34,964 nt of DNA, from positions 1-34,964 of the forward strand of contig JAMOBJ010000035.1 in assembly GCA_039908095.1 (NCBI GenBank), read 5' to 3'. Below the pieces are notes generated by a model, which saw nothing but the letters and a program-made list of their open reading frames with translations, searched no databases and had not been told where the DNA came from. Positions 21,828-30,850 of this stretch are shown piece after piece. The stretch is from Nitrospirae bacterium YQR-1. Lineage in GTDB: Bacteria > Nitrospirota > Thermodesulfovibrionia > Thermodesulfovibrionales > Magnetobacteriaceae. Within the stretch, counting starts at the first letter, position 1, and every line of letters starts with the position of its first letter. The position numbers and the translations under genes were made by a program.

Positions 21828-22454
21828 TTATCTCGAATAAAACTCTACTATTAATTGTTCTTTAGCAACAAGCGGTATATCATCCCTCTGTGGCACATGC
21901 AGTACCTTACCGCTTAGCGACGCTCCATCTAATTGCAGCCACGACGGCACACCTGTATGCTGCGCCTTTGACACATTTTCTTCAAATATCCCTATATTTT
22001 TGCTTTTCTCAAAAACCGCCACAGTATCCCCTGCTTTCAATCTATATGACGGGATGTTGACCTTTCTACCGTTTACAACAAAATGCCCATGATTGACCAG
22101 CTGCCTTGCCTGGTTTCTGTTTGAAGCAAAACCCATCCTATAGGCTATGTTATCCAGCCGCAGTTCAAGGAGTTGAAGTAAAAGCTCACCGGTTATACCG
22201 CGTTTTTTACCGGCTTCCTTAAAATACTTCTTAAACTGCCGCTCCAAAAGGCCATACGCCAGCCTGACCTTTTGCTTTTCCCTGAGCTGTATTGCATAGT
22301 CTGAAAGCTTTCCTCTTCTTAGCCCATGCTGCCCCGGAGCCGTCTTTCTCCTCTCTATAGAACACTTATCAGTAGTGCATCTTTCACCTTTAAGAAATAA
22401 CTTCTCATTGTCCCTGCGGCATAATCTGCAAAGTGGTCCTGTATATCTTGCCAT
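21828..22454 (-). CDS. rpsD: 30S ribosomal protein S4
   Basis: 208 residues. The N-terminus MARYTGPLCRLCRRDNEKLF carries C9 and C12, with C26 and C31 following, the zinc-binding (C+) form of S4. The S4 RNA-binding domain is seen in RLDNIAYRMGFASNRNQARQ and HGHFVVNGRKVNIPS. S4 is a primary 16S rRNA binder that starts 30S body assembly. In many bacteria it represses the alpha operon; no operator was identified here. One base separates it from rpsK. Confidence 0.96.
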   Translation of the reverse strand: MARYTGPLCRLCRRDNEKLFLKGERCTTDKCSIERRKTAPGQHGLRRGKLSDYAIQLREKQKVRLAYGLLERQFKKYFKEAGKKRGITGELLLQLLELRLDNIAYRMGFASNRNQARQLVNHGHFVVNGRKVNIPSYRLKAGDTVAVFEKSKNIGIFEENVSKAQHTGVPSWLQLDGASLSGKVLHVPQRDDIPLVAKEQLIVEFYSR

Positions 22455-22455
22455 A

Positions 22456-22845
22456 CTACACTCTCCTCCTTTTTGGAGGTTTACACCCGTTATGAGGCAC
22501 CGGTGTCACATCTTTTATTAAATTAACATCTATTCCTGCCGCCTGAATGGCCCTTATTGCAGATTCCCTTCCTGCCCCGGGCCCCTTTATAAAGACGTCA
22601 ATCTGTTTCATTCCCATCTCTATCGCCTTCTTTGCCGCCGTCTCCGCAGCTATCTGGGCTGCATAGGGTGTTCCCTTTCTTGAGCCCTTAAATCCCAAAC
22701 TACCGGCTGATGACCACACCAACACGTTGCCCGCCGTATCACTTATCGTCACAAGGGTGTTGTTGAATGTTGTCTGTACGTGTGCTACCCCGCTGGCTAC
22801 ACGCTTCTTTTCTTTCTTTGGCCCCTTACGCTTTCTCGGCGGCAT
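22456..22845 (-). CDS. rpsK: 30S ribosomal protein S11
   Basis: 129 residues. The basic N-terminus ([16 protein letters not shown]) leads into [20 protein letters not shown]. The conserved [18 protein letters not shown] and the C-terminal [18 protein letters not shown] complete it. S11 lies on the 30S platform and contacts the Shine-Dalgarno helix region with S7 and S18. The ATG overlaps the rpsM stop by one base (TAATG), which couples the two. Confidence 0.96.
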   Translation of the reverse strand: MPPRKRKGPKKEKKRVASGVAHVQTTFNNTLVTISDTAGNVLVWSSAGSLGFKGSRKGTPYAAQIAAETAAKKAIEMGMKQIDVFIKGPGAGRESAIRAIQAAGIDVNLIKDVTPVPHNGCKPPKRRRV

Positions 22846-23219
22846 TATTTACCTCCCTTTTTCTTGATCGCTGATTTAGTAGGACCCCTTCTTGTTCTTG
22901 CATTCGTTTTCGTTCTCTGGCCTCTGACCGGTAAACCCAGCTTATGTCTTAAACCTCTGTAACAGCCTATATCCATCAGTCTCTTGATGCTCATAGAGAC
23001 CTCTTTCTTTAAATCTCCCTCTACCTTGTAATCCCTGTCTATCACTGCTCGAAGCTTTGCCACATCATCAGGGCTCAGGTTATTTACCCTTGTATCAGGA
23101 TTTACTCCCGACTCTTTAAGGATTTTTCTGGAAGTAGGCCTCCCTATTCCAAAGATTCTTGTTAAACCAATTTCCACCCGTTCTTTTCTGGGTAAATCCA
23201 CTCCTGCTATTCTTGCCAT
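22845..23219 (-). CDS. rpsM: 30S ribosomal protein S13
   Basis: 124 residues: [20 protein letters not shown], then [36 protein letters not shown] and a Lys-rich end. The [14 protein letters not shown] tail ([19 protein letters not shown]) contacts the P-site tRNA. S13 forms the intersubunit bridge in the 30S head. It starts 15 nt after rpmJ. Confidence 0.96.
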   Translation of the reverse strand: MARIAGVDLPRKERVEIGLTRIFGIGRPTSRKILKESGVNPDTRVNNLSPDDVAKLRAVIDRDYKVEGDLKKEVSMSIKRLMDIGCYRGLRHKLGLPVRGQRTKTNARTRRGPTKSAIKKKGGK

Positions 23220-23234
23220 CTTATTCCCTCACAT

Positions 23235-23348
23235 TTAACCTTGCCGCTGTTTGTGCTTTGGTATCTCACATATTACACGCAACACACCTTTTCTCTTTAT
23301 TAACTTACACTTTGAGCATATCGGCTTTACTGATGCTCTGACCTTCAT
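23235..23348 (-). CDS. rpmJ: 50S ribosomal protein L36
   Basis: 37 residues: [20 protein letters not shown], ending [13 protein letters not shown]11, C14, C27 and H32 are the zinc ligands of the C+ form, so the protein is expected to need zinc. AAGGAGG lies 5 nt before ATG 23348. It sits between infA and rpsM, as in most bacteria with the infA-rpmJ-rpsM order. Confidence 0.95.
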   Translation of the reverse strand: MKVRASVKPICSKCKLIKRKGVLRVICEIPKHKQRQG

Positions 23349-23410
23349 CTATTCCTCCTTAAAAGCGTCCTCTCCGGTTCAACATTTAACTACGTGCCAA
23401 AGTGACTGCA

Positions 23411-23701
23411 TTATTTATACCTGTACGTTATCCTGCCCTTTGTCAGATCATAGGGCGACAATTCCACTAAAACCTTATCCCCCGGTAGTATCTTTATGTA
23501 GTGAATTCTCATTTTGCCGGAAACATATGCTGTCACCGTCTGCTTATTTTCCAGCTCCACCTTAAACACAGCATTGGGCAACGCTTCCTGTATCGTACCC
23601 TGCACCTCTATGCTATCCTCTCTGGTAGAGTCCTTCACCTCATCCGTCACTTTTTTGTGCTTGTCACTTCTTGATTTCTTATAATATTTCAATTTTTCCA
23701 C
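23411..23701 (-). CDS. infA: translation initiation factor IF-1 with N-terminal extension
   Basis: The last about 70 residues are a complete S1-like OB fold ([20 protein letters not shown] through ITYRYK); IF-1 caps the 30S A site during initiation. IF-1 is normally about 72 residues starting MAKEDSIEV. Here the frame continues upstream with a basic stretch ([17 protein letters not shown]) to GTG 23701. Other starts are TTG 23692, which overlaps the map stop as TTGA, and GTG 23650 or 23638, which would give 79 or 75 residues. None has a strong Shine-Dalgarno sequence, so the true N-terminus is open. The 5' end overlaps map. Confidence 0.9.
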   Translation of the reverse strand: MEKLKYYKKSRSDKHKKVTDEVKDSTREDSIEVQGTIQEALPNAVFKVELENKQTVTAYVSGKMRIHYIKILPGDKVLVELSPYDLTKGRITYRYK

Positions 23702-24444
23702 GCCGTCAACACTTCAGGCTCCCCCTCGGTAACTAATACCGTATGTTCAAAATGAGCAGATAGCGTCCCGTCCTCTGTAATAGCCGTCCACCCATCATCA
23801 AGAATCCTCACTTCATGGCCACCGATATTAACCATAGGCTCTATAGCCAAAACCATGCCCCTTTTTAACCTGGGCCCCTTATTCGGAGCACCATAATTAG
23901 GGATCTGAGGCTCTTCATGAAGCTCCCTTCCTACTCCATGGCCTACAAAGGCCTTCACCACTGAGTACCCGTTACTCTCAACATAACTCTGAATCGCATG
24001 AGATATATCTGACACCCTTTTAGTCGTTTTTACCTCTTTTATCCCTTTATACAGAGCCTCCTCTGTCACTGTAAGCAATCTCTTAGCCTCCTGCTTTATC
24101 TTTCCAACTGCATAGGTCTTTGCCGCATCACCTATGAATCCCTTATGAATCACCCCTATGTCCACGCTGACTATATCGCCCTCTTTTAGCACTCTTTTAG
24201 CAGATGGAATACCGTGGACCACCTCATTATTGATTGAGACGCACAGGCTCGAGGGATACCCGCGATAGCCCTTAAATGCAGGTGTCCCACCGCTTTGCTT
24301 GATCAAGCTCTCGGAAAACAATTCCAAATCTTTTGTAGTTATGCCGGGTTTTATAAAATCTCCTAATTTAGCCAATATCTCAGCCACTATTTTTGATGCT
24401 TTTGATATTTTTCTGATTTCATCCTCTGACTTTATTATAATCAC
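23689..24444 (-). CDS. map: methionine aminopeptidase, type I
   Basis: 251 residues from GTG 24444. It removes the initiator Met from nascent proteins with a small second residue. The five metal ligands are present: D95 (VSVDIGV), D106 ([10 protein letters not shown]), H169 ([12 protein letters not shown]), E202 (AIEPM) and E233 (HFEHT). H77 in VVHGIP is the usual substrate-binding His. No N-terminal zinc or SH3-linker extension is seen, so it is type Ia. It lies directly after secY with no adk between them, and its end overlaps infA. Confidence 0.96.
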   Translation of the reverse strand: MIIIKSEDEIRKISKASKIVAEILAKLGDFIKPGITTKDLELFSESLIKQSGGTPAFKGYRGYPSSLCVSINNEVVHGIPSAKRVLKEGDIVSVDIGVIHKGFIGDAAKTYAVGKIKQEAKRLLTVTEEALYKGIKEVKTTKRVSDISHAIQSYVESNGYSVVKAFVGHGVGRELHEEPQIPNYGAPNKGPRLKRGMVLAIEPMVNIGGHEVRILDDGWTAITEDGTLSAHFEHTVLVTEGEPEVLTAWKN

Positions 24445-24460
24445 TTACGCCTTGTTTTAG

Positions 24461-25768
24461 CTACCCTCGTCTTCCCTTCAGCCTGCCCTTTTTAAGAAGG
24501 CCGTCATATGATCTGGTCAGAAGGTGTGATTCTATCTGCGATACCGTATCGAGAGCAACTCCAATCACTATAAGAAGCGACGTCCCACCGAAATAAAACG
24601 GTACATTAAACTTACTTATTAAAATGCTCGGAAGCACACACACCACGGAGAGATAAATAGCACCCACAAAGGTCAGACGTGAAAGCACCCTGAAGATATA
24701 CTCCGAGGTGTTTTTGCCGGGCCTTATTCCGGGTATATAGCCGCCATACTTTTTTAAATTATCCGCTATGTCAACCGGATTAAACACTATTGCCGTGTAA
24801 AAGTAGCAGAAAAACACTATCATCATCACATATAATAAGTCGTGAAGGGCAGAGCCCGGGGCCAACTGTTTGGCAAATGCTTGAACCCAAGGTATTGCAA
24901 TAAACCCTGCTATCGTTGCCGGAAACATTATTATAGAAGAGGCGAAGATAGGCGGGATTACCCCCGATGTATTGATTTTAAGCGGTAAATGTGTACTTTG
25001 CCCACCATAGACCTTCCTTCCCACAACACGCTTGGCGTACTGCACCGGCAGCTTTCTCTGCCCTCTTTCCATATAAATTATGCCTGCTATTACGGCTATC
25101 ATCATGATAATCACAATAATTACCAGAATAATTGATAATTCACCGGCCTTTATAAGCCTAGCCGTAGTTATCATCGCATTAGGGAGAGTTGCAACAATAC
25201 CGGCAAAGATTATTAAGGATATACCGTTACCAATGCCTCTTTCGGTTACCTGCTCACCAAGCCACATAATAAAGGCGGTCCCTGCAGTTAGCGTTAACAT
25301 TGTTAAAATCCTGAAACCCCATCCCGGATGCTGTATAAACTGCCCGTTAGCCATAGTTTCAAGCCCTACCGCTATGCCAAATGATTGTATAAGGCTGATT
25401 ACAATAGTGCCGTAGCGGGTATATTGAGTGATTTTCTTCCGCCCTTCCTCACCTTCTTTTGCGAGCTTTGCTACAGCCGGGATTACCACGGTAAGCAGTT
25501 GAAATATAATGGATGCGCTAATGTATGGCATTATGCCTAAAGCAAAAATTGTCACCCTTGAGAGGGCCCCACCGGAGAACATATCAAAAAAACCCATAAG
25601 AGCACCACCCCTGTCGGTGAGAAACTTGCTTAATTGCTCTCCATTTATACCGGGTGTGGGCACATGTGCACCGATTCTGTAAACTATAAGAAGAGCAAAC
25701 GTGAAGAAAATACGCTTTTTTAACTCCTCTATCCTAAATACATTTCTAAAACTGGAAAGTGCTCCCAA
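24461..25768 (-). CDS. secY: protein translocase subunit SecY
   Basis: 435 residues with ten hydrophobic helices expected for the SecYEG channel. Hallmarks are RIGAHVPTPGI near 31-41, the plug and helix 2 region (FDMFSGGALSRVTIFALGIM), GIGNGISLIIFAGI, the basic loop YMERGQRKLPVQYAKRVVGR and ENLKKYGGYIPGIRPGKNT-like text (DNLKKYGGYIPGIRPGKNTS). The start is TTG 25768, with AGAGG 8-10 nt upstream. It is in the spc operon between rplO and map. Confidence 0.96.
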   Translation of the reverse strand: MGALSSFRNVFRIEELKKRIFFTFALLIVYRIGAHVPTPGINGEQLSKFLTDRGGALMGFFDMFSGGALSRVTIFALGIMPYISASIIFQLLTVVIPAVAKLAKEGEEGRKKITQYTRYGTIVISLIQSFGIAVGLETMANGQFIQHPGWGFRILTMLTLTAGTAFIMWLGEQVTERGIGNGISLIIFAGIVATLPNAMITTARLIKAGELSIILVIIVIIMMIAVIAGIIYMERGQRKLPVQYAKRVVGRKVYGGQSTHLPLKINTSGVIPPIFASSIIMFPATIAGFIAIPWVQAFAKQLAPGSALHDLLYVMMIVFFCYFYTAIVFNPVDIADNLKKYGGYIPGIRPGKNTSEYIFRVLSRLTFVGAIYLSVVCVLPSILISKFNVPFYFGGTSLLIVIGVALDTVSQIESHLLTRSYDGLLKKGRLKGRRG

Positions 25769-25787
25769 TACCTCTACCTCTGCCGGA

Positions 25788-26231
25788 CTACAACACTACG
25801 GCCTGTCCGCCGGCTTGTGCTATTTTTTCTTGTGCCGATTTGCTGAAAACGTTTGCCACAACCTTCACAGGACGTGTCAACTCACCTCTGCCTAATACCT
25901 TCAATCCACTGTGGAATTTCTTAATAATTCCCATTTCAAAAAGAGCCTCCGGTGTTATCTCATTAAGCTCCTCAAGTGCATTGATATCGTCTACGTTAAT
26001 AATCCCGTATTGCGTCTTAAACGGGATGTTTTTAAAACCCCTCTTGGGAAGGCGTCTCTGAAGCGGCATCTGACCGCCTTCAAAACCGAACCTTTTACCT
26101 GCCCCTGCACGTGCCTTCTGTCCCTTATGGCCCTTACCTGAGGTCTTGCCGCGCCCCGAGCCAGTACCTCTGCCTACCCGCTTTACGTCCTTTGTGCTGC
26201 CCTCAGCCGGCTTTAACTCATTTATGTTCAC
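25788..26231 (-). CDS. rplO: 50S ribosomal protein L15
   Basis: 147 residues from GTG 26231. The Gly/Lys/Arg-rich N-terminus (RVGRGTGSGRGKTSGKGHKG) and FEGGQMPLQRRLPKRGF are diagnostic. L15 threads deep into 23S rRNA during late large-subunit assembly. GGAGG precedes the start by about 8 nt. It is 47 nt downstream of rpmD and 19 nt upstream of secY. Confidence 0.95.
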   Translation of the reverse strand: MNINELKPAEGSTKDVKRVGRGTGSGRGKTSGKGHKGQKARAGAGKRFGFEGGQMPLQRRLPKRGFKNIPFKTQYGIINVDDINALEELNEITPEALFEMGIIKKFHSGLKVLGRGELTRPVKVVANVFSKSAQEKIAQAGGQAVVL

Positions 26232-26278
26232 TCTATAGCCTCCAATTGCCTCATTATTGCAATCTTCTGAAATTGCCG

Positions 26279-26470
26279 CTAACTTTCTGTTTTTCCCTGC
26301 ACATCTTCTACTATTAACAAATGTGAAACCTTGTGAATCATCCCTCTGACGGCAGGGATATTCTCTTTATGTACCACCATGCCGGGTTTTCTCAATCCAA
26401 GCGCTGTAAGAGTTCTCCTCATTTGCTCAGTCAATCCTGCATAGCCCCTTTTTAGCGTTATCCTGTACAT
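26279..26470 (-). CDS. rpmD: 50S ribosomal protein L30
   Basis: 63 residues from ATG 26470 ([20 protein letters not shown]). It sits in a TGATG overlap with the rpsE stop; a GTG one codon earlier is possible but less likely. The core LTALGLRKPGMVVHKENIPA followed by VRGMIHKVSHLLIVE is typical of bacterial L30. Its small size and place between rpsE and rplO confirm it. Confidence 0.94.
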   Translation of the reverse strand: MYRITLKRGYAGLTEQMRRTLTALGLRKPGMVVHKENIPAVRGMIHKVSHLLIVEDVQGKTES

Positions 26471-26985
26471 CACTTACCTGCCTCTTTGTTGTGAAGATTT
26501 TCGTCTGTGCGGCCCCGAAGTTTCAACACAACATCGGTTTCCTTGAGTTTTGTTAAACCATCCACCGTTGCCCTGACTGCATTAAAGGCATTGGTGCTGC
26601 CCACAGACTTTGCTACAACATTGTTTACGCCGGCAACCTCTAAAACCGCCCTCACAGGACCTCCTGCTATCAAGCCTGTTCCCTCTCTGCCCGGATTTAA
26701 CACCACCATCCCTGAACCGCAATAACCAATTATCCTGTGTGGTATTGTGCCGTCTTTTACCGGAAACTTCAAAAGACCCTTTTTCGCCTTCTCCACAGCC
26801 TTGCGTATCGCCTCTGGTACTTCATTTGCTTTACCCTTGCCGACACCTATTATTCCGTTTCCGTCACCTACTACAACTAGGGCACTAAAGGAAAACCTGC
26901 GTCCACCTTTAACAACTTTTGCAACCCTGTTTATAAAGACCACCTTCTCCTGAAGGTCCAACTCCTCGTGCTCTATTCTACTCAC
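26470..26985 (-). CDS. rpsE: 30S ribosomal protein S5
   Basis: 171 residues from GTG 26985. The S5 N-terminal domain is seen in [20 protein letters not shown] and [20 protein letters not shown]. The C-terminal fold has [20 protein letters not shown] and [16 protein letters not shown]5 lies at the mRNA entry channel and affects decoding accuracy. It is 23 nt after rplR, and its stop overlaps rpmD. Confidence 0.96.
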   Translation of the reverse strand: MSRIEHEELDLQEKVVFINRVAKVVKGGRRFSFSALVVVGDGNGIIGVGKGKANEVPEAIRKAVEKAKKGLLKFPVKDGTIPHRIIGYCGSGMVVLNPGREGTGLIAGGPVRAVLEVAGVNNVVAKSVGSTNAFNAVRATVDGLTKLKETDVVLKLRGRTDENLHNKEAGK

Positions 26986-27008
26986 TATGCCTCCGTTTCA
27001 ATGTTGGA

Positions 27009-27371
27009 TTAAAACTCAAGGCCTGCCTCTCTTGCCGCCTGGGCCACAGCTGCAACCCTGCCATGATACTTAAATCCACCTTTATCAAATACCACCTTCA
27101 GAATTCCTCTGTCCTTTGCACGTTTGGCTATCATATCCCCTATCAGCCTGGCCGATTTAACATTACCCTTGTGGCTCTGTAACTGCCGCATTTCCTTTTC
27201 CACTGTAGAGGCACTTACCAGCGTATGCCCCGTTGTGTCATCTATGACCTGAGCATACATGTGGTTTAAACTTTTATAGACAGTCAGCCTGGGCCTCTGT
27301 TGAGTTCCAACAACCTTCTTTCTTACTCTTAAATGCCTTCTTTCCCTTAATTCAATCTTATCTCTCTTCAA
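27009..27371 (-). CDS. rplR: 50S ribosomal protein L18
   Basis: 120 residues from TTG 27371, with GGAGG about 10 nt upstream. Key blocks are [35 protein letters not shown] and the end [21 protein letters not shown]18 binds 5S rRNA with L5 in the central protuberance. The TTG start may lower its translation relative to its neighbours. Confidence 0.95.
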   Translation of the reverse strand: MKRDKIELRERRHLRVRKKVVGTQQRPRLTVYKSLNHMYAQVIDDTTGHTLVSASTVEKEMRQLQSHKGNVKSARLIGDMIAKRAKDRGILKVVFDKGGFKYHGRVAAVAQAAREAGLEF

Positions 27372-27394
27372 CTTGCCTAAGCCTCCTTAAAGCC

Positions 27395-27937
27395 CTACTT
27401 CGTGCCTGTCTTGCCGGGCTTTAACTTTATAACCTCTTCAGCATACCTTATGCCCTTACCCTTATAAGCATCCGGCACCCTGATACTGCGAATATCAGCT
27501 GCAAACTGCCCCAGCAATTCCTTATCTATTCCGTTAAGACTAAGCTTTGTCTGTTTTTTGTCAACCTCGGCACTTATCCCGGCAGGTAACACCATCTCAA
27601 CCGGATGCGAGTACCCTACTGTAAACTCTATCCTGTCTCCCTTAACCAGTGCCCTATAGCCAACCCCTACAAGCTCCATGCTTCTGGTAAAACCCGCTGA
27701 AACCCCTGTGCACATGTTACTTATAATGGTGCGTGTGAGACCGTGAAGCGACCTGTGCTCTTTCTTATCGCTTTCCCTCTGCACTGTCAGGGTGCTGCCT
27801 GTGAGCATCAACGTAACGCCGTCAGGCTTTTTCCAGTTCAGCTTCCCTTTAGGCCCGGTTACAAGCACATCAGAGCCGTTTATACTTACCGCCACTCCTG
27901 CCGGTATGTCTATCGGTTTCTTTCCTACTCTTGACAT
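27395..27937 (-). CDS. rplF: 50S ribosomal protein L6
   Basis: 180 residues. MSRVGKKPIDIPAGVAVSIN and VTGPKGKLNW mark the first repeat of the fold. The second ends in the signature IRSIRVPDAYKGKGIRYAEE followed by KLKPGKTGTK. L6 supports the GTPase centre near the sarcin-ricin loop. The start is ATG 27937, 52 nt after rpsH. Confidence 0.96.
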   Translation of the reverse strand: MSRVGKKPIDIPAGVAVSINGSDVLVTGPKGKLNWKKPDGVTLMLTGSTLTVQRESDKKEHRSLHGLTRTIISNMCTGVSAGFTRSMELVGVGYRALVKGDRIEFTVGYSHPVEMVLPAGISAEVDKKQTKLSLNGIDKELLGQFAADIRSIRVPDAYKGKGIRYAEEVIKLKPGKTGTK

Positions 27938-27989
27938 CTTTCCTGCTCTCCCTGTCGCTCACAAGGGGGCTGCAATATCGCCCCGGTAA

Positions 27990-28382
27990 TTACCAGATAT
28001 GGGCTATTACCTCTCCGCCCACTTTATCCTGTCTGCATGTGTTATCCGTCACAATTCCCTTAGGCGTGCTTAGAATTGCCATCCCCACGCCACCCATTAC
28101 ACTTTCCACGTCCTTATAACCCTTATACACCCTGCGTCCCGGCGTGCTAACCTTCTGAAGCCCGGTTATTACACTCTTGTTTTCCACATACTTCAAAGAC
28201 ACCCGCAGTACTCCCTGCTTTTTATCTTTTAATATCTTGTACGCTCTTATAAAACCCTCTTCTTTTAATAACTTAGCTATTTCAAGCTTAATCCGGGATG
28301 CCGGTATATCCACCTTCTCCGCCCGAATCATTATAGCGTTTCTCATTCTTGTTAGCATATCTGCTATTGGATCAGTCATCAT
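27990..28382 (-). CDS. rpsH: 30S ribosomal protein S8
   Basis: 130 residues (MMTDPIADMLTRMRNAIMIR); the second ATG at 28379 is an equal choice of start. The end STPKGIVTDNTCRQDKVGGE followed by VIAHIW matches the 16S-binding C-terminal domain, although many S8 proteins read GGEVLCYVW here. S8 organises the central domain of 16S rRNA and in E. coli represses the spc operon. No operator was identified. It is 12 nt after rpsN. Confidence 0.95.
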   Translation of the reverse strand: MMTDPIADMLTRMRNAIMIRAEKVDIPASRIKLEIAKLLKEEGFIRAYKILKDKKQGVLRVSLKYVENKSVITGLQKVSTPGRRVYKGYKDVESVMGGVGMAILSTPKGIVTDNTCRQDKVGGEVIAHIW

Positions 28383-28394
28383 GGTCTAATACCT

Positions 28395-28580
28395 CTACCA
28401 ACTCGATTTTACAACACCGGGGACTTTGCCCTGTAGTGCCAATACTCTGAAACATATACGGCAAAGCCCAAACTTTCTTAAATAGCCGCGGGGCCTTCCG
28501 CACACATGGCATCTGTTGTACGCCCTTACTTTAAACTTAGGCGTCCTTTTACACTTCTCTATCATACACGTCTTTGCCAT
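28395..28580 (-). CDS. rpsN: 30S ribosomal protein S14, type Z (zinc-binding)
   Basis: 61 residues, the short zinc-binding form. C24-x2-C27 and C40-x2-C43 ([20 protein letters not shown]) hold the zinc. The end VPGVVKSSW is standard. S14 joins the 30S head late in assembly. The first half ([20 protein letters not shown]) is also typical of the short form. It lies between rplE and rpsH, as usual. Confidence 0.96.
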   Translation of the reverse strand: MAKTCMIEKCKRTPKFKVRAYNRCHVCGRPRGYLRKFGLCRICFRVLALQGKVPGVVKSSW

Positions 28581-28636
28581 TTATCCTCCAATCACCTTAT
28601 CACACCGAACCCCTCCGGTTTGTCTCTGCAACTCTC

Positions 28637-29179
28637 TCAGTCCCTGAAGGGCATTCCAAACTCTTTAAGGAGTGCTTTACACTCCTTGTCATTCCTTGCC
28701 GTTGAACACACAACAATATTTAACCCATGCACTGTGTTGACTTTATCATAATCTATCTCCGGAAAGATAAACTGCTCTCTGACTCCGGTTGCAAAATTTC
28801 CGCGCCCGTCAAAGGACTTACCTGATACACCTTTAAAATCCCTGATTCTGGGCAACGACAGTGATATAAACCTATCCAGAAACTCATACATCATATCCCC
28901 ACGCAAAGTAACCATACACCCTATAGGCATACCCTTTCTCAGCTTAAACCCCGCTATAGACTTTTTGGCCTTTGTTACAACAGACTTCTGCCCTGAGATT
29001 GCCTCAAGTTCTTTCTGAGCGGCATCCAACAGCTTTATGTCCTGTATCGCCTCTCCAAGACCGACATTAAGCACCACCTTGGTAAGACGGGGCACTTGCA
29101 TTATGTTTTTATATGAAAAGTCCTTCATCAACTTAGGCACTATTTCCTTAGTGTATTTTTCTTTCAGGCGCACTTCCAT
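28637..29179 (-). CDS. rplE: 50S ribosomal protein L5
   Basis: 180 residues from ATG 29179 ([20 protein letters not shown]), the length normal for L5. An upstream frame to 29215 overlaps rplX and is rejected. The blocks [39 protein letters not shown] and [20 protein letters not shown] are diagnostic. L5 binds 5S rRNA and contacts P-site tRNA. The rplX stop is 5 nt upstream, and that gene's end supplies the GGAGG. Confidence 0.96.
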   Translation of the reverse strand: MEVRLKEKYTKEIVPKLMKDFSYKNIMQVPRLTKVVLNVGLGEAIQDIKLLDAAQKELEAISGQKSVVTKAKKSIAGFKLRKGMPIGCMVTLRGDMMYEFLDRFISLSLPRIRDFKGVSGKSFDGRGNFATGVREQFIFPEIDYDKVNTVHGLNIVVCSTARNDKECKALLKEFGMPFRD

Positions 29180-29184
29180 AGCTT

Positions 29185-29502
29185 CTAATCCATAACCTCC
29201 TTGCATTTCTTGCAAACCCTGACCTTCTTACCGCCCTCAAGCACTTTATTGCCTATCCTGGTTGGTTTGCCGCATCGGGTACACACCACCATTACCTTGG
29301 AAATATGCAGAGGGAACTCCTTCTCTATTATCCCTCCCTGCGTATATTTCTTGTTTGGCTTCATATGTTTCTTTATTATATTGACATTTTCCACCAATAT
29401 ACTGTCCTTCTCAGGCATACTCTTTATGACACGGCCTCTTTTGCCTTTTTCCTTGCCGGTCAGTACCAGTACCGTGTCTTCTTTTCTTATGCTTAATCCC
29501 AT
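29185..29502 (-). CDS. rplX: 50S ribosomal protein L24
   Basis: 105 residues. The KOW motif is at the start ([20 protein letters not shown]), then [20 protein letters not shown]. The tail has two CxxC-type pairs ([11 protein letters not shown] and [11 protein letters not shown]), which may bind a metal as in many bacterial L24 proteins. L24 initiates 50S assembly. A gap of 82 nt separates it from rplN, the largest gap within the operon. Confidence 0.95.
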   Translation of the reverse strand: MGLSIRKEDTVLVLTGKEKGKRGRVIKSMPEKDSILVENVNIIKKHMKPNKKYTQGGIIEKEFPLHISKVMVVCTRCGKPTRIGNKVLEGGKKVRVCKKCKEVMD

Positions 29503-29584
29503 TGTCTCACCACCTTAATTTCTCCAAAGCCACCATCTCAGGCAATTACTACTTCACCGCACACAGTCTCTCTTTCTTTACTCA

Positions 29585-29953
29585 TTACAGCACTTCAGGT
29601 GCAAGAGATATTATTTTCGTAAACTCCTTCCACCTTAATTCCCTTGCCACAGGACCGAATATTCTCGTCCCGATAGGTTCGCCGGCAGCGTTTATTAAAA
29701 CCGCCGCATTTTGCTGAAACCTTATATAGGTGCCGTCAGCCCGTCTTGTCTCCTTACGCGTCCTTACAACAACCGCCTTTGCCACCGAACCCTTTTTCAC
29801 GTTACTTAACGGTATCGCCTCTTTTACGCTTACCACTATTATATCTCCAATGCGTGCATACCTTTTCTTATAGCCGCCAAGCACTTTAATACATTGCACT
29901 TTCTTCGCACCGGAATTATCAGCAACATCAAGCACTGTCTCAACCTGTATCAT
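29585..29953 (-). CDS. rplN: 50S ribosomal protein L14
   Basis: 122 residues: [20 protein letters not shown], then [20 protein letters not shown], the [20 protein letters not shown] block and [13 protein letters not shown]. This is a complete and highly conserved L14. It forms an intersubunit bridge on the large subunit with L19. The start overlaps rpsQ by 14 nt. Confidence 0.97.
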   Translation of the reverse strand: MIQVETVLDVADNSGAKKVQCIKVLGGYKKRYARIGDIIVVSVKEAIPLSNVKKGSVAKAVVVRTRKETRRADGTYIRFQQNAAVLINAAGEPIGTRIFGPVARELRWKEFTKIISLAPEVL

Positions 29954-30200
29954 CCACGTGCCCCTTTTCCAGTTTATTTACAACAACCCAACGTTTTGTT
30001 TTACTAAGAGGCCGAGACTCCGTTACTGAGACCCTATCACCGGCCTTACACATATTCTTCTCATCATGTGCCTTTACTTTCAATGTATGTTTCATTGTCT
30101 TTTTATATAGTGGATGCTGGTACAGGGATGTTATCGCCACTGTTACCGTTTTATCCATCTTGTCACTGATTACATCTCCGGTATATAGCTTCTTAGGCAT
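29940..30200 (-). CDS. rpsQ: 30S ribosomal protein S17
   Basis: 86 residues. The OB fold begins [20 protein letters not shown], followed by [20 protein letters not shown] and the end [21 protein letters not shown]17 binds 16S rRNA helices early in 30S assembly. It starts 4 nt after rpmC and overlaps rplN at its 3' end. Confidence 0.96.
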   Translation of the reverse strand: MPKKLYTGDVISDKMDKTVTVAITSLYQHPLYKKTMKHTLKVKAHDEKNMCKAGDRVSVTESRPLSKTKRWVVVNKLEKGHVDDTG

Positions 30201-30204
30201 TTCT

Positions 30205-30399
30205 TCATTTCCCCGTCTTAAGTTGTGTTTTTATCGTTAACACCCTTGCAATATCTTTCCGCACTGCACGGCTGCGCATCGGGTTTTGTATCTCGCCTGT
30301 TGCACCCTGAAACCTGAGGTTAAAGAGCTCCTTTCTCAGCTCCCTTTCCTTAGTATCGAGTTCTTCCCCTGTCATGGATTTTAACTCCGCCACTTTCAC
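30205..30399 (-). CDS. rpmC: 50S ribosomal protein L29
   Basis: 64 residues from GTG 30399, in a GTGA overlap with the rplP stop. [20 protein letters not shown] and [14 protein letters not shown] match the two-helix hairpin of L29. It lies at the tunnel exit, where the signal recognition particle and trigger factor dock together with L23. Confidence 0.95.
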   Translation of the reverse strand: MKVAELKSMTGEELDTKERELRKELFNLRFQGATGEIQNPMRSRAVRKDIARVLTIKTQLKTGK

Positions 30400-30815
30400 A
30401 GCACAGCCTCCTCTCTCCTTACAAATTTTGTTGATATAGGAAGCTTAAACGAGGCTAAACGCATGGCCTCTTTTGCCGTCTCCTCCGTTACACCGGATAC
30501 CTCATAGAGCACCCTGCCTGGTTTAACCACAGCGACCCAGTATTCAAGATTTCCCTTTCCCTTACCCATTCTGGTTTCAGCCGGTTTTTTCGTTATCGGC
30601 TTGTCGGGAAAAATCCTTATCCAAAGCTTACAGCCTCTCTTAGCATATCTGGTTATTGCCACCCTGGCAGATTCTATCTGTCTGCTTGATATCCAGCCGG
30701 GCTCAAGAGCTTTTAGGCCATACTCACCAAAGGAGACTTCCGAGCCGCGGGTAGCCTTACCATTCATGTTACCTTTCATCATCTTTCTGTACTTTACCTT
30801 CTTAGGCATCAACAT
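30396..30815 (-). CDS. rplP: 50S ribosomal protein L16
   Basis: 139 residues: [20 protein letters not shown], then [20 protein letters not shown] and the functional loop [20 protein letters not shown]. The [20 protein letters not shown] block follows. L16 lies near the A and P sites of the peptidyl-transferase region. The Arg of the IRIFPDKP loop, which is hydroxylated in some bacteria, precedes it in normal context. It is 35 nt after rpsC. Confidence 0.96.
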   Translation of the reverse strand: MLMPKKVKYRKMMKGNMNGKATRGSEVSFGEYGLKALEPGWISSRQIESARVAITRYAKRGCKLWIRIFPDKPITKKPAETRMGKGKGNLEYWVAVVKPGRVLYEVSGVTEETAKEAMRLASFKLPISTKFVRREEAVL

Positions 30816-30850
30816 ATCGTTTGCTCCTTACCCTCTCTGTCTCTTAATCC

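Noticed and set aside
29503..29584. A 15-codon frame ([15 protein letters not shown], then TGA, then open) overlapping the rplN stop as TAATG, similar in style to the selenoprotein candidate
   Set aside because: It is very short, has no SECIS-like hairpin at the right distance, and its continuation runs into the rplX ribosome-binding region.
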